Shown here: piece after piece, positions 25,632-33,916 of the stretch
Layout of the letters: each line of letters opens with the position of its first letter
Position numbering within the stretch: the first letter of the stretch is position 1
Assembly (NCBI RefSeq): GCF_006829085.1
Contig: NZ_BJTC01000014.1
Coordinates: 62,001 to 126,000 of the forward strand
Reading direction: 5' to 3'
From: Chryseobacterium sp. ON_d1
GTDB lineage: Bacteria > Bacteroidota > Bacteroidia > Flavobacteriales > Weeksellaceae
Length of the DNA stretch: 64,000 nt
Made by a program: the position numbers and the translations under genes
The notes under the pieces: model-generated
Told to the model about the DNA's origin: nothing
What the model saw: only the letters and a program-made list of their open reading frames with translations
Databases searched by the model: none

Positions 25632-26381
25632 TTAACCGTTTACAATTAACCCTCCATTGGGATGAAGCACCTGTCCGGTAATCTGCGAGGCATCTTTACT
25701 GGCCAGAAACAGAAAGCTTGAGGCAATTTCTTCCGGAGTTGCATTTCTCTCGAACGGAGGTTTGTTGGGATTTTCTTCTTTTTCATCAAATGTTTCTTCC
25801 GTAAGCGGTGTTGCGACAGGGCCGGGCGCAACAGCATTGATCCGGATCCCTTTGGGTTTTGCCTGTAATGCCAGTGAGCGGGTAAAAGAAACAATGGCAC
25901 CTTTTGTAGCAGAATAATCAAGAAGCTCCGGATGTCCCTGATATGCAGAAACTGATGTTGTATTGATAACAGAGCTTCCCTCTTTCAGATAAGGAAATAC
26001 GACCTTCGTCAGTAGGATCATTCCCACAATATTGGAATCAAAAGTCTGTCTGATATTCTTTTCCTCAAGATCTTCGATCCTGTCTGCAGGAAACTGAATT
26101 CCGGCATTATTGATGAGAATATCAATTTTTCCGAATACCGAGATCACTTCTTTTACTGTTTCTTCACAGAATTCATAGTCATTGATATCTCCTTTGAAAA
26201 TGATGCATTTTCTATTTAGTTTTTCGATTTCTGCTTTTGTTTTTCCGGCATCATTGTCGCTGGAGTGATAAATAATGGCAATATCGGCACCTTCCAGGGC
26301 AAAAAGGAGCGCTACCGCCTTACCGATTCCACTGTCGGCACCGGTAATTAAAACAGATTTGTTTTCTAATTTTCCGATCAT
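25632..26381 (-). CDS. SDR family oxidoreductase (stress-type)
   Basis: A 249-residue classical SDR. Cofactor loop TGADSGIG at 13-20, NNAG at 91-94, catalytic Ser 143, Tyr 156, Lys 160 (YSATK), and the C-terminal TGQVLHPNGG motif. It resembles the glucose/general-stress dehydrogenase group (YhdF/YdaD-like). It lies 11 bases after the preceding SDR gene in the operon. Confidence 0.88.
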   Translation of the reverse strand: MIGKLENKSVLITGADSGIGKAVALLFALEGADIAIIYHSSDNDAGKTKAEIEKLNRKCIIFKGDINDYEFCEETVKEVISVFGKIDILINNAGIQFPADRIEDLEEKNIRQTFDSNIVGMILLTKVVFPYLKEGSSVINTTSVSAYQGHPELLDYSATKGAIVSFTRSLALQAKPKGIRINAVAPGPVATPLTEETFDEKEENPNKPPFERNATPEEIASSFLFLASKDASQITGQVLHPNGGLIVNG

Positions 26382-26392
26382 ACCACTATTTT

Positions 26393-27190
26393 TTATTCTT
26401 CCGTTGTGGGTTTTTGCATTTCCGCCATTCTGTGGGCAGCCATACTGTCGCTTGCCATATTGGCCATAGCAACAGAAAGTTTATTTTTTAAACCCGATAC
26501 TATTTTATCATCTCCGTTCATCAGAGCATTGTAACCGTCAATAGCCACTTCTTCAGGAGAAGCGAGATTATCTCTGTCTTCAAGTATTTTACTTGTGTTC
26601 ATATCCGCTTTACTGAAGAAATCTGTGTCTGTAGGTCCCGGTAAAAGTGCCGTCACTGTAATTCCTGAGTCTTTTAATTCTTCACGAATAGCTTCAGACC
26701 ATGATAGCACAAATGCTTTGGTACCATGATATACTGAATGCCACGGACCAGGTGCTTTACTGGCTACAGAAGCCAGATTTAAGATTTTTCCTGATCCTTT
26801 GGGCAGCCGGTCCTTTAAAAACAGTTTGGTCAATATGATGACAGAAATGATATTTAACTGTATAATGTCTACTTCCCTGTGAATATCGGTATCCTGAAAT
26901 TTTCCATAGACGCCCTGTCCGGCATCATTAACAAGAATTTCGGGACTTATCCCATTCATTTTCAACTCTGAATAAAGCGAATAGGCTTCTTCCTCTAAAA
27001 AAAGATTTTTGGAGATGCTGATCACATTTACTCCAAAATTTTTAAATTCATCAGCCTTTTTTTTCAGCTCTTCATGATCTCTGGCCACAATAACAAGGTC
27101 ATAGCCGTTTTTGGCAAACTGTTTGGCCAGCTCGTAGCCTATACCGCTGGTAGCACCTGTAATGAGTGCAAATTGGTTTTTGCGATCCAT
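26393..27190 (-). CDS. SDR family oxidoreductase (DltE/YqjQ-like)
   Basis: A 265-residue SDR with cofactor loop TGATSGIG (11-18), catalytic Ser 141 or 144, Tyr 154 and Lys 158 (YHGTK), and a start typical of the ketoacyl-reductase-like group. The NNAG motif reads NDAG here. It lies five bases after the CinA gene, in the same operon. The substrate is unknown. Confidence 0.88.
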   Translation of the reverse strand: MDRKNQFALITGATSGIGYELAKQFAKNGYDLVIVARDHEELKKKADEFKNFGVNVISISKNLFLEEEAYSLYSELKMNGISPEILVNDAGQGVYGKFQDTDIHREVDIIQLNIISVIILTKLFLKDRLPKGSGKILNLASVASKAPGPWHSVYHGTKAFVLSWSEAIREELKDSGITVTALLPGPTDTDFFSKADMNTSKILEDRDNLASPEEVAIDGYNALMNGDDKIVSGLKNKLSVAMANMASDSMAAHRMAEMQKPTTEE

Positions 27191-27195
27191 AGATT

Positions 27196-27696
27196 TTATT
27201 TTAAGATTAAAAGTCTGTTAAGCTCACTTTTAAAACAGCCCAAAATGAATTCTGTATAATAAAGCTGGGCATTCAATGCTTGCGTTTTGGGATGAAGTTC
27301 CAGTTTTTTAGTCAGGACAATCTCCCCTTTGTAGGAGAATGAGAAATACGCAAAAATTTTATATCCGGAATTGCGGATCGGCGTGCAGTAGCCAGTTGTG
27401 GCGATAGACCAGTCTGATTCGTAAAGTTTTGCGACATTCAATGCCATGGTCTCTGCAATATTCTCTGAAACACAGTCGCATTCTTCGGCTTCCTGCCTGT
27501 TGACCTTTAACAGTCTTACTTTTTCCGGCAGCGAATAGGCGGTCAAACCTCCTTTATAGAACATAGAGGCATTCGGCATCTGAGAAAAAGCCAGCTGTAA
27601 ACATCCTGAAGTGACACTTTCTGCAACAGAAATAGTTTCATCTGTGGTCATCAGTGACTGGCTTATATATTCTAAAAGATTTTGTTGAAAATCCAT
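27196..27696 (-). CDS. CinA-family (nicotinamide-nucleotide amidase-like) protein
   Basis: 166 residues comprising only the CinA C-terminal domain, which in PncC deamidates nicotinamide mononucleotide. The motif SVAESVTSGCLQLAFS is near residues 23-38, with the later GGLTAY and GYC positions. It lacks the N-terminal MoaB-like domain of full CinA. In this operon it would link NAD recycling to stress, but that is inference. Confidence 0.85.
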   Translation of the reverse strand: MDFQQNLLEYISQSLMTTDETISVAESVTSGCLQLAFSQMPNASMFYKGGLTAYSLPEKVRLLKVNRQEAEECDCVSENIAETMALNVAKLYESDWSIATTGYCTPIRNSGYKIFAYFSFSYKGEIVLTKKLELHPKTQALNAQLYYTEFILGCFKSELNRLLILK

Positions 27697-27744
27697 ACTG
27701 TTAATTTTTAAGTGATTGGTTTATAATGAATATCAAAATCCAGT

Positions 27745-28911
27745 TTATTTCCACGGGTCAAGAACGACCTTTACACAACCGTCTTCTTTTTTATCAAAAA
27801 TCTCATATCCTCTGCTTACTTCATTAAGAGAAAGGCGGTGGGTAATAACATCATCGAGCGTGATTTTTCCGGTCACAACATAATCCATGAGTTGATCTAT
27901 GATGGGATGAACATTACATTGTCCTGCTTTAATGGTAATCCCTTTGTCAAAGATCTGCCCAAGTCTGAAATTATCATAATTGACGGGATAAACCCCCAGA
28001 ACAGAAACAATACCGCCTCTGCGGACAGCACTCATACATGCTTCCAGTACTTTGATTGAACCTTTTTCAAAGTTTAAAACAGCTTTTGCACGGTCTATAA
28101 AGCTCCTTTCAGGTTCAAAGCCTACGGCTTCAATACAAAGATCCGCTCCACGTCCGTCTGTCATATCCCTGATCTGTTCTATCGTGCTTTCCGCATCTTT
28201 CCACAATATGGTTTCGCATCCTGTAAGCGTTTTGATACGGTCGAGCCTGTATTGAAGAGTATCAACAACAATGATTTTCTTTGCATTATACAAGACAGCA
28301 CTTTTGGCAGCCATTGTGCCTACGGGTCCAGCTCCGAAAATGACAACGGTTTCTCCTCCTTTAAGTTCTCCCCACATCACGCCTGTATAATCGGTAGGAA
28401 AAATATCTGTGAGAAATAAAACCTGTTCATCCGTTAAATTGTCAGGAACCTTTCTGGGACCAAAATGGGCGTAGGGAACTCTCACATATTGTGCCTGCCC
28501 TCCGTCATATCCGCCATACAAATCAGTATATCCGAATAAAGCCCCACCTTTTTCTTTAAAAATGCCTCCTTCCGGGCCATAATACTCCGGGTTACTGTGC
28601 TCACAGGCAGTAGGAAGATCATGCTGACAGAAAAAGCAGCTTCCGCAGGCAACCGGGAAAGGAACTACTACCCTGTCCCCTACCTTGAGATGGGTAATGT
28701 TTTTTCCCTTTTCTTCTACAATACCCATAAACTCATGTCCCATTACCATGGGTCTTGCCTGGGGAATTCCTCCTGAATACATGTGCAGGTCACTGCCACA
28801 AATAGCAGTGGAGGTTACTCTCAGGATAATATCATTTTCATCCAGAATTCTGGGATCTTCTACGGTGTCACAGGTAATGTTACCTGGTGAGTGAAAAACG
28901 GCTGCTTTCAT
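27745..28911 (-). CDS. Zinc-dependent alcohol dehydrogenase
   Basis: A 388-residue medium-chain dehydrogenase. Catalytic Zn ligands Cys 38, His 59 and Glu 60 (CGSD, GHEF) and structural Zn cysteines 89, 92, 95 and 103 are all present; the NAD loop is FGAGPVGTMAA. Its length and the extended region match the glutathione-independent formaldehyde dehydrogenase-like subgroup. It follows katE after 43 bases in the stress operon. Confidence 0.9.
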   Translation of the reverse strand: MKAAVFHSPGNITCDTVEDPRILDENDIILRVTSTAICGSDLHMYSGGIPQARPMVMGHEFMGIVEEKGKNITHLKVGDRVVVPFPVACGSCFFCQHDLPTACEHSNPEYYGPEGGIFKEKGGALFGYTDLYGGYDGGQAQYVRVPYAHFGPRKVPDNLTDEQVLFLTDIFPTDYTGVMWGELKGGETVVIFGAGPVGTMAAKSAVLYNAKKIIVVDTLQYRLDRIKTLTGCETILWKDAESTIEQIRDMTDGRGADLCIEAVGFEPERSFIDRAKAVLNFEKGSIKVLEACMSAVRRGGIVSVLGVYPVNYDNFRLGQIFDKGITIKAGQCNVHPIIDQLMDYVVTGKITLDDVITHRLSLNEVSRGYEIFDKKEDGCVKVVLDPWK

Positions 28912-28954
28912 AATTTAAATATTTAAAGTGATTGGTGTTGGTGTGAAGGGTGTT

Positions 28955-31099
28955 TTATGATGACGCGTTTCTCTCCGTTTCAAGATCCCAGACTCTGTGC
29001 TGAGCAATTGCCTGGATGAATTTATCTGCAGGATTCCCGTCTTCCCATGTAATGATTCCGGGGTCCTCATGCTGTTTTGTTGCTACGTTGGAATTCTGAT
29101 ACAGGACTTCTGTATCTTTTCCGAAATAAATGGCTTTACAATGTTTATAGGCTTCGTTGATGAAATGCAGTACCTGATGTTTGTTTTCTGAAGTCATAAG
29201 CTCCTTTACAGCATCTTCTCCCGGACAGATGGCAAGAGCATCAAAGCATACGCTTGCAATACTCGTAAGGGAGTGTTTTGGTATGAGTTCAGAACTGTCA
29301 TTTAATCTTACCGGAGCAACACTGGGTGCAATCAGTTCAACTCTGGCACCTTCTGCTTCAAGCTTTGCTTTAAGATCATTGACCGCTCCACCATCGGCAC
29401 CATTTGCCAGAATGAAACCTATTTTACGGCTTTTGATTGTATTTTTTACGGTATGTGCCATGCTCAGTGCACCTGAAACTTTTGTGTCAGGTTCTCTCTC
29501 TTCGCTCTGAAGTTCTATAATATTACTGTCTGCAGGCAAGCTTTGATTAGGCCATTCCAGCTTTTTGACTTCTACACCTAATTTTTCTGCAACGCTCCAT
29601 GCAAGAGACATATCAATATATGCCAGCTGACCTACCAGTCTTTCTCTGATTTCCGGACGGGTTACTTTTGACAGTTCAAAGATCAATGCATTCTGAAGGT
29701 GCATTTTTTCCGGTGTTGACTGGCTGTTATAGAATAATTTAGCCTGGGAATAATGATCTACGAAACTCTTGCTTCTTTCTCTGATCTTCACTCCGGAAAC
29801 TCTTTCCTGCTGAGAGGCAAATCCACCTTCAGACATCATCGCCTGAAAAGGGCATCCCCCACCGATGGAATTCGGTTCATAACTGCTTTTTCCTTTGACA
29901 ATCTGTTGTCTCATGTGTCCATCGCGCTGGTTATTATGAACAGTGTTGATAGATCTGTTAATCGGTATTTCATGGAAGTTGGGAGAGCCCAGCCTTGATA
30001 ACTGAGTGTCGGTATATGAAAATAATCTTCCCTGCAGCAACGGATCATTGGTAAAATCAATTCCAGGAATAATATGTCCGGGATGAAAAGCAATCTGTTC
30101 GGTTTCTGCAAAGAAATTATCAGGATTTTTATTCAATGTTAAAGTTCCGACGATTTCCACTGGAACTTCTTCTTCGGGAACCAGTTTTGTCGGATCAAGA
30201 AGGTCAAAATCAAATTTGTGCTCATCTTCTTCAGGAATTAGCTGTACGCCGAAATCCCATTCAGGATAATCTCCGTTTTCGATGGCTTCCCAAAGGTCTC
30301 TCTTATGAAAGTCCGGATCTACCCCAGAAATCATCTGTGCTTCATTCCAGGCTACAGAGTGTACCCCTAATTTAGGTTTAAAATGGAATTTTACAAAATG
30401 TACTTTACCTGCTTCATTGATGAATTTGAAAGAATGAACCCCAAAACCTTCCATCATTCTGAGGCTTCTCGGGATAGCTCTGTCGCTCATCAGCCACATG
30501 ATCATATGCATACTTTCGGGCATCAGTGAGATAAAATCCCAAAATGTATCGTGGGCAGAAGCTGCCTGCGGAATTTCATTATCCGGTTCCGGTTTTACGG
30601 CATGGATAAGATCCGGAAATTTGATGGCATCCTGAATAAAAAACACCGGCATATTGTTGGCCACAAGGTCATAATTGCCTTCTTCGGTATAAAATTTTAT
30701 AGCAAACCCCCGTACATCTCGTGCCAGATCTGTACTTCCTTTGCTTCCGGCAACGGTTGAAAATCTTACAAAAACTGGAGTTTCTTTTCCCAATTCTGTT
30801 AAAAATTTTGCTTTGGTGTATTCTGCAAGGCTTTTAGTAAGTTTAAAAACACCATGAGCTCCTGAACCCCGTGCATGAACTACTCTTTCAGGAATTCTTT
30901 CATGGTCGAAATGGGTGATTTTTTCTCTCAGAATAAAATCTTCCAACAGTGAAGGACCACGTTCTCCTGCCTTCAGGGAATCCTGATTGTTATTAATCAT
31001 TAAGCCCTGATTGGTGGTTAGTTTTTCGTTTTCATTCGAGGTACTGTGTAGGTCAAGCTGTTCTGCTTTTTTGTTGTGTTCGTTGGTTTTCATATTCAT
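28955..31099 (-). CDS. katE: Catalase, large-subunit HPII type
   Basis: 714 residues: a haem catalase domain (about 45-550) and a C-terminal DJ-1/flavodoxin-like domain (about 560-700), the hallmark of clade 2 large catalases. Active-site His 75 is in RVVHARGSGAHG, the distal Asn in LVANNMPVFF, and the proximal Tyr in GRLFSYTDTQLSRLG. It decomposes hydrogen peroxide. The N-terminal 45 residues are variable and polar; two start ATGs (31099, 31093) are possible. It lies in the middle of the stress operon. Confidence 0.95.
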   Translation of the reverse strand: MNMKTNEHNKKAEQLDLHSTSNENEKLTTNQGLMINNNQDSLKAGERGPSLLEDFILREKITHFDHERIPERVVHARGSGAHGVFKLTKSLAEYTKAKFLTELGKETPVFVRFSTVAGSKGSTDLARDVRGFAIKFYTEEGNYDLVANNMPVFFIQDAIKFPDLIHAVKPEPDNEIPQAASAHDTFWDFISLMPESMHMIMWLMSDRAIPRSLRMMEGFGVHSFKFINEAGKVHFVKFHFKPKLGVHSVAWNEAQMISGVDPDFHKRDLWEAIENGDYPEWDFGVQLIPEEDEHKFDFDLLDPTKLVPEEEVPVEIVGTLTLNKNPDNFFAETEQIAFHPGHIIPGIDFTNDPLLQGRLFSYTDTQLSRLGSPNFHEIPINRSINTVHNNQRDGHMRQQIVKGKSSYEPNSIGGGCPFQAMMSEGGFASQQERVSGVKIRERSKSFVDHYSQAKLFYNSQSTPEKMHLQNALIFELSKVTRPEIRERLVGQLAYIDMSLAWSVAEKLGVEVKKLEWPNQSLPADSNIIELQSEEREPDTKVSGALSMAHTVKNTIKSRKIGFILANGADGGAVNDLKAKLEAEGARVELIAPSVAPVRLNDSSELIPKHSLTSIASVCFDALAICPGEDAVKELMTSENKHQVLHFINEAYKHCKAIYFGKDTEVLYQNSNVATKQHEDPGIITWEDGNPADKFIQAIAQHRVWDLETERNASS

Positions 31100-31151
31100 A
31101 ATCTTTTGGGTTGGTGTATTTTTAAAAGCAGTTCAATAAGAGGGTACGGAA

Positions 31152-31529
31152 TTAATATGTTTTCTTTTCCAGGATCTCAAGAACCCTGGTGATGTATTCT
31201 TCTTCTTTGAGGACTTTATAATAAGCTGTTTTGGCATAGAGCGTGAAGGAAGGAGATTCAAACCTTATTTCATCATTCGTACCATTGATTTCAGTAGTGT
31301 TTTTACAGTGAAATTCACGGATATGAAGAAGATATTCATTTATATAGGTGTCAATTGACTGTTTCAGGACATCACATTTTGCATTGTTTTTAATCTTTTC
31401 CAAAGACTTGATCAGAAAAGCAGTCACTCCATATGAGTTGATCATGAGAGGGAATAAGGACTCATTCTCTATTGCATTATTTTTATCATACAAGCCGGAA
31501 TGCCGTAAAGTATCGTTTTCAAATATCAT
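31152..31529 (-). CDS. Hypothetical protein in stress operon
   Basis: 125 residues using the ATG at 31529; a TTG at 31535 is two codons earlier. It is mainly helical by appearance with an acidic start and scattered Cys (CDVLKQS, EFHCKN). No family is recognised. It follows a second unknown gene by 14 bases and precedes katE by 52 bases on the same strand, so it is part of the operon and unlikely to be a spurious frame. Confidence 0.6.
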   Translation of the reverse strand: MIFENDTLRHSGLYDKNNAIENESLFPLMINSYGVTAFLIKSLEKIKNNAKCDVLKQSIDTYINEYLLHIREFHCKNTTEINGTNDEIRFESPSFTLYAKTAYYKVLKEEEYITRVLEILEKKTY

Positions 31530-31543
31530 ATTCAAAAATGGTA

Positions 31544-31846
31544 TTAGTTAGTGGAAGCTTTTAAATACTGCTCAAAATAATGGAGATCATTTTTATCTTT
31601 GATCGAAAGGTAAAACATGATCTGTTCCGGTTCTTTTAATCCGATACTGCTGAAGTTGTCAAAATGAGCAATTAACGCCTGTATATTTTCAATATCAATA
31701 TCTTTAAGGATAATAAATAAAAGAAAAATATTCTCCCTGATTTCTTTAGCATAAACTGCCGCTCCATCTTCAAAACAAGTTCCGGTATGGGGTATTTTAA
31801 TAAACTCTTTCTGTCTGAGTGTTTTTATAATTTTCTGACAGTCCAT
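31544..31846 (-). CDS. Hypothetical protein in stress operon
   Basis: 100 residues from the ATG at 31846 (MDCQKIIKTLRQKEF); the longer TTG-started form lacks support. It begins like a small regulatory or adaptor protein and contains an alternating hydrophobic stretch ENIFLLFIILKDIDIENI. I do not recognise the family. It is preceded by a hairpin (31871-31898) after the DUF892 gene. Confidence 0.6.
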   Translation of the reverse strand: MDCQKIIKTLRQKEFIKIPHTGTCFEDGAAVYAKEIRENIFLLFIILKDIDIENIQALIAHFDNFSSIGLKEPEQIMFYLSIKDKNDLHYFEQYLKASTN

Positions 31847-31870
31847 ATATTTTGATTTCAAGGTGAAAAT

Positions 31871-31898
31871 AAGCCATATAGAACAAGCTACATGGCCT
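31871..31898 (-). terminator. Hairpin after DUF892, possible partial terminator
   Basis: 11-bp arms with G-T pairs (AAGCCATATAG with CTACATGGCCT) and a 6-base loop. Read on the minus strand it is followed by ATTTTC, so it may attenuate transcription between DUF892 and the two unknown genes. Confidence 0.5.
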
Positions 31899-31908
31899 AT
31901 TATAGGGT

Positions 31909-32496
31909 TTAATCTTCTTGCTCTGCATCAAAATTGATGGAGGTTTCCGCAATATCGGTAAGCTGTGAATCGGTATCTTCTTCTTCCTGAAGGGTTCTTT
32001 CCAGAAGGTCGGCAGCTTTATCGTGCCCCATCGTTATAGCAAGTTGTGCCAGCCCGCCATAGGTGGCAATTTCGTAATGTTCTACCTTCTGTGCGGCAAT
32101 AATAAGTGCCACGTCTCTTGTTGCAGAGCCATCTTCTGTGGCTTTGATCACTTCTTCGCCTTCTTCAATAATTCCCTTAATCGCTTTGCATTCTTTTTTT
32201 TCAGGCTTTTCTTCAATCAACTGGAACACTTTTTCCAGACGTTTAACATGTTTTTGAGTCTGAAGATGATGATCTTCAAAGGCATCTTTCAGCTCTTCAG
32301 TAGTGGCTGCTTCCTGCATTTTCTCCAAGGCATCCAGGATAGCATTTTCAGCATAATAAATATCTTTAAGGGCACTTACAAAGAATTTGTGAAGCGGTGA
32401 ATTTTTCATCTCTTCTTCATTCTCAACGGGTTTATCTGCCGATCCTTTTTTGGTAACAGAAACTGCGCTATTGGTTTCTAATATTTTATTTGGCAT
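31909..32496 (-). CDS. DUF892 (YciE/YciF) ferritin-like stress protein
   Basis: 195 residues. After a polar 30-residue leader comes the DUF892 helical bundle: HKFFVSALKDIYYAENAILDAL, DHHLQTQKHVKRLE, QKVEHYEIATYGGL (seen in parts), with Glu/His positions that could bind a di-metal. YciF-type proteins are induced by osmotic and oxidative stress; their chemistry is unresolved. It is the second gene of the stress operon. Confidence 0.9.
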   Translation of the reverse strand: MPNKILETNSAVSVTKKGSADKPVENEEEMKNSPLHKFFVSALKDIYYAENAILDALEKMQEAATTEELKDAFEDHHLQTQKHVKRLEKVFQLIEEKPEKKECKAIKGIIEEGEEVIKATEDGSATRDVALIIAAQKVEHYEIATYGGLAQLAITMGHDKAADLLERTLQEEEDTDSQLTDIAETSINFDAEQED

Positions 32497-32522
32497 GGTA
32501 TGAATGGTGTTTTAGGATTAAA

Positions 32523-32560
32523 AGGATTACCTCTTTATATAGGTCTAAAGAGGCAATCCT
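32523..32560 (-). terminator. Hairpin between KGG gene and DUF892, possible attenuator
   Basis: A 15-bp stem AGGATTACCTCTTTA/TAAAGAGGCAATCCT with one mismatch and an 8-base loop, followed on the minus strand by TTTTAA. The T run is short, so read-through to DUF892 is likely, giving higher KGG expression than the rest. Confidence 0.55.
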
Positions 32561-32570
32561 GGAAAAAGAA

Positions 32571-33362
32571 TTATGAATTACGTCTGCCTCCGAATCCGGA
32601 ACGACCTGAAGATCTTCCGCCTCCGTGGGATGCCTGGCCTCCCATTCTGGCTATTCTTGTACGATCTGCTTTGCTCATTGCTGCAAATCCTCTTCTTGAA
32701 GTGCCCGAACTTGAATTTGATCCTCCTCTTCCTGAGCTGCTGCCATTATTTCCTGATCTTGATGAGCCTCCTCTTCCCGAGCCGGAACCTGAGTTAGAAG
32801 ATCTTCCTCCGCCATGAGAAGCCTGGCCTCCCATTCTGGCGATTCTTGTACGCTCAGCTTTGCTCATAGAAGCGAAACCTCTTCTTGAAGTACCATCTCC
32901 TGATGATGACCTGCCTCTGCCTCCTGATCTGGAGCCGGAACCAGAATTTGAACGTCCGCGGGAACCACCACTGGAGTTTCCTCCACGAGATCCGCCTCTA
33001 CCGGAAGTAAATCTTCCCTGGCTGTCTCTCTGCTGGTTTCCGTTTCCTCCTCTGGAACCTCCTCTTCTTCCGCCGCTGCGTCCTCTCTGATCATCATCTT
33101 CTTCATCTTCTTCATCATCGTAGTCTTCATCATCCTCATCATCGTAATCATCATAGTCATCTTCATCATAATCATAATCATCGTCATAATCCTCATTTTC
33201 ATCAAAATAGTCTTCATATTCTGAAAAATCATCATCGTAATCTTCATCTCTTGAGGCATCATTAAAACCATGATCATAGCCTAACTGATAAACTTCTTCT
33301 AAGTTTTCCGGTGAATGTGACTGTCCTCTTGAACTGCGGTTTCTTGAATTTCTAGTGTTCAT
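32571..33362 (-). CDS. KGG-repeat stress protein with acidic and RG-rich regions
   Basis: 263 residues of strongly biased composition. Residues about 38-92 are an almost pure Asp/Glu/Tyr block. From 93 on the protein is Arg/Gly/Ser rich, with two copies of the stress motif RGFASMSKAERTRIARMGGQ (about 160-184 and 223-247), a variant of the KGG (GsiB-like) repeat in which the final Lys is Met. The N-terminal 35 residues look like a short helical tag. KGG proteins protect cells under desiccation, salt and starvation stress. It is the first gene of the operon, under the Crp/Fnr-box promoter at 33526-33569. Confidence 0.88.
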   Translation of the reverse strand: MNTRNSRNRSSRGQSHSPENLEEVYQLGYDHGFNDASRDEDYDDDFSEYEDYFDENEDYDDDYDYDEDDYDDYDDEDDEDYDDEEDEEDDDQRGRSGGRRGGSRGGNGNQQRDSQGRFTSGRGGSRGGNSSGGSRGRSNSGSGSRSGGRGRSSSGDGTSRRGFASMSKAERTRIARMGGQASHGGGRSSNSGSGSGRGGSSRSGNNGSSSGRGGSNSSSGTSRRGFAAMSKADRTRIARMGGQASHGGGRSSGRSGFGGRRNS

Positions 33363-33525
33363 AACTGAATTTTTTATTATTAATATTTAGTGATGTGTAT
33401 TGCAGTCCGTGACTAGTATTAGACGGCAACAGTTGGGTGTCGGTAATTTAAAATGATATTAAAAGCAAATGCTTTTTATGTTCCTTTTACAAAGGTCTTA
33501 AGAATTGGATTGAAAATTTATATTT

Positions 33526-33533
33526 CAAATGTA
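33526..33533 (-). promoter_or_regulatory. -7 element of the stress operon
   Basis: It reads TACATTTG on the minus strand, matching TAnnTTTG; the transcript would start near 33520, giving a leader of about 155 bases before the KGG ATG. It lies 22 bases from the palindrome at 33556. Confidence 0.6.
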
Positions 33534-33555
33534 CATCAGAATAACTCACTTTTTT

Positions 33556-33569
33556 ATGACCTGAGTCAT
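33556..33569 (-). promoter_or_regulatory. Crp/Fnr-type palindrome upstream of the stress operon
   Basis: ATGAC-CTGA-GTCAT, a perfect 5+4+5 palindrome. Its centre is 33 bases upstream of the centre of the -7 element, near -42 from the predicted start: a class II activator position. A near-identical box occurs at 35116. Confidence 0.65.
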
Positions 33570-33916
33570 GTTGGCGTATATTATTACATTTTTTTGTCAT
33601 TTTAATATAATTTGAATGGTAACTTTTTTTAATAAAGGTATTGTGCATTTGCACTTATATAATGGCTTTTCCGCGGATAGCAGATATTTTTAAATGAAGA
33701 TCGAATGCTTATTGATTATCACCGGGATAAATGGAGGAAGCCTGATTTGAGAATAAAGTGTATGATCTTCCTCTTTGAAAAAAACTCCCGGATCGGCATT
33801 CTGTTTTTTCTGTATTGAAAAAACAGAAGATTATCATCAATGTTCATGCAGCTTATTGTTTTCATAATTTTAAAGATTTAAATTAAAAAAATACAAACTG
33901 ATAAATCTGAAATGAT

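Larger units (their letters stand above)
33363..33916. other. Promoter region of the stress operon
   Basis: 550 bases between the Crp/Fnr gene and the KGG gene, both on the minus strand. No frame was found. It contains the -7 element and palindrome described separately; the portion next to the Crp/Fnr stop is AT-rich. Confidence 0.65.

Noticed and set aside
32500..32817. Pro/Leu-rich frame antisense to the KGG gene
   Set aside because: It is the complement of Gly/Arg/Ser repeat codons; the composition is an artefact of the repeat, not a protein.
32864..33277. Met/Asp/Glu-rich frame in another phase of the KGG gene
   Set aside because: It is a frame-shifted reading of the acidic repeat (Met-rich runs from GAT/GAC repeats).
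32800..33300. Possible CRISPR or tandem repeat array
   Set aside because: The repetition is coding (Asp/Glu and Arg/Gly/Ser codons) without regular spacers or equal repeat units.
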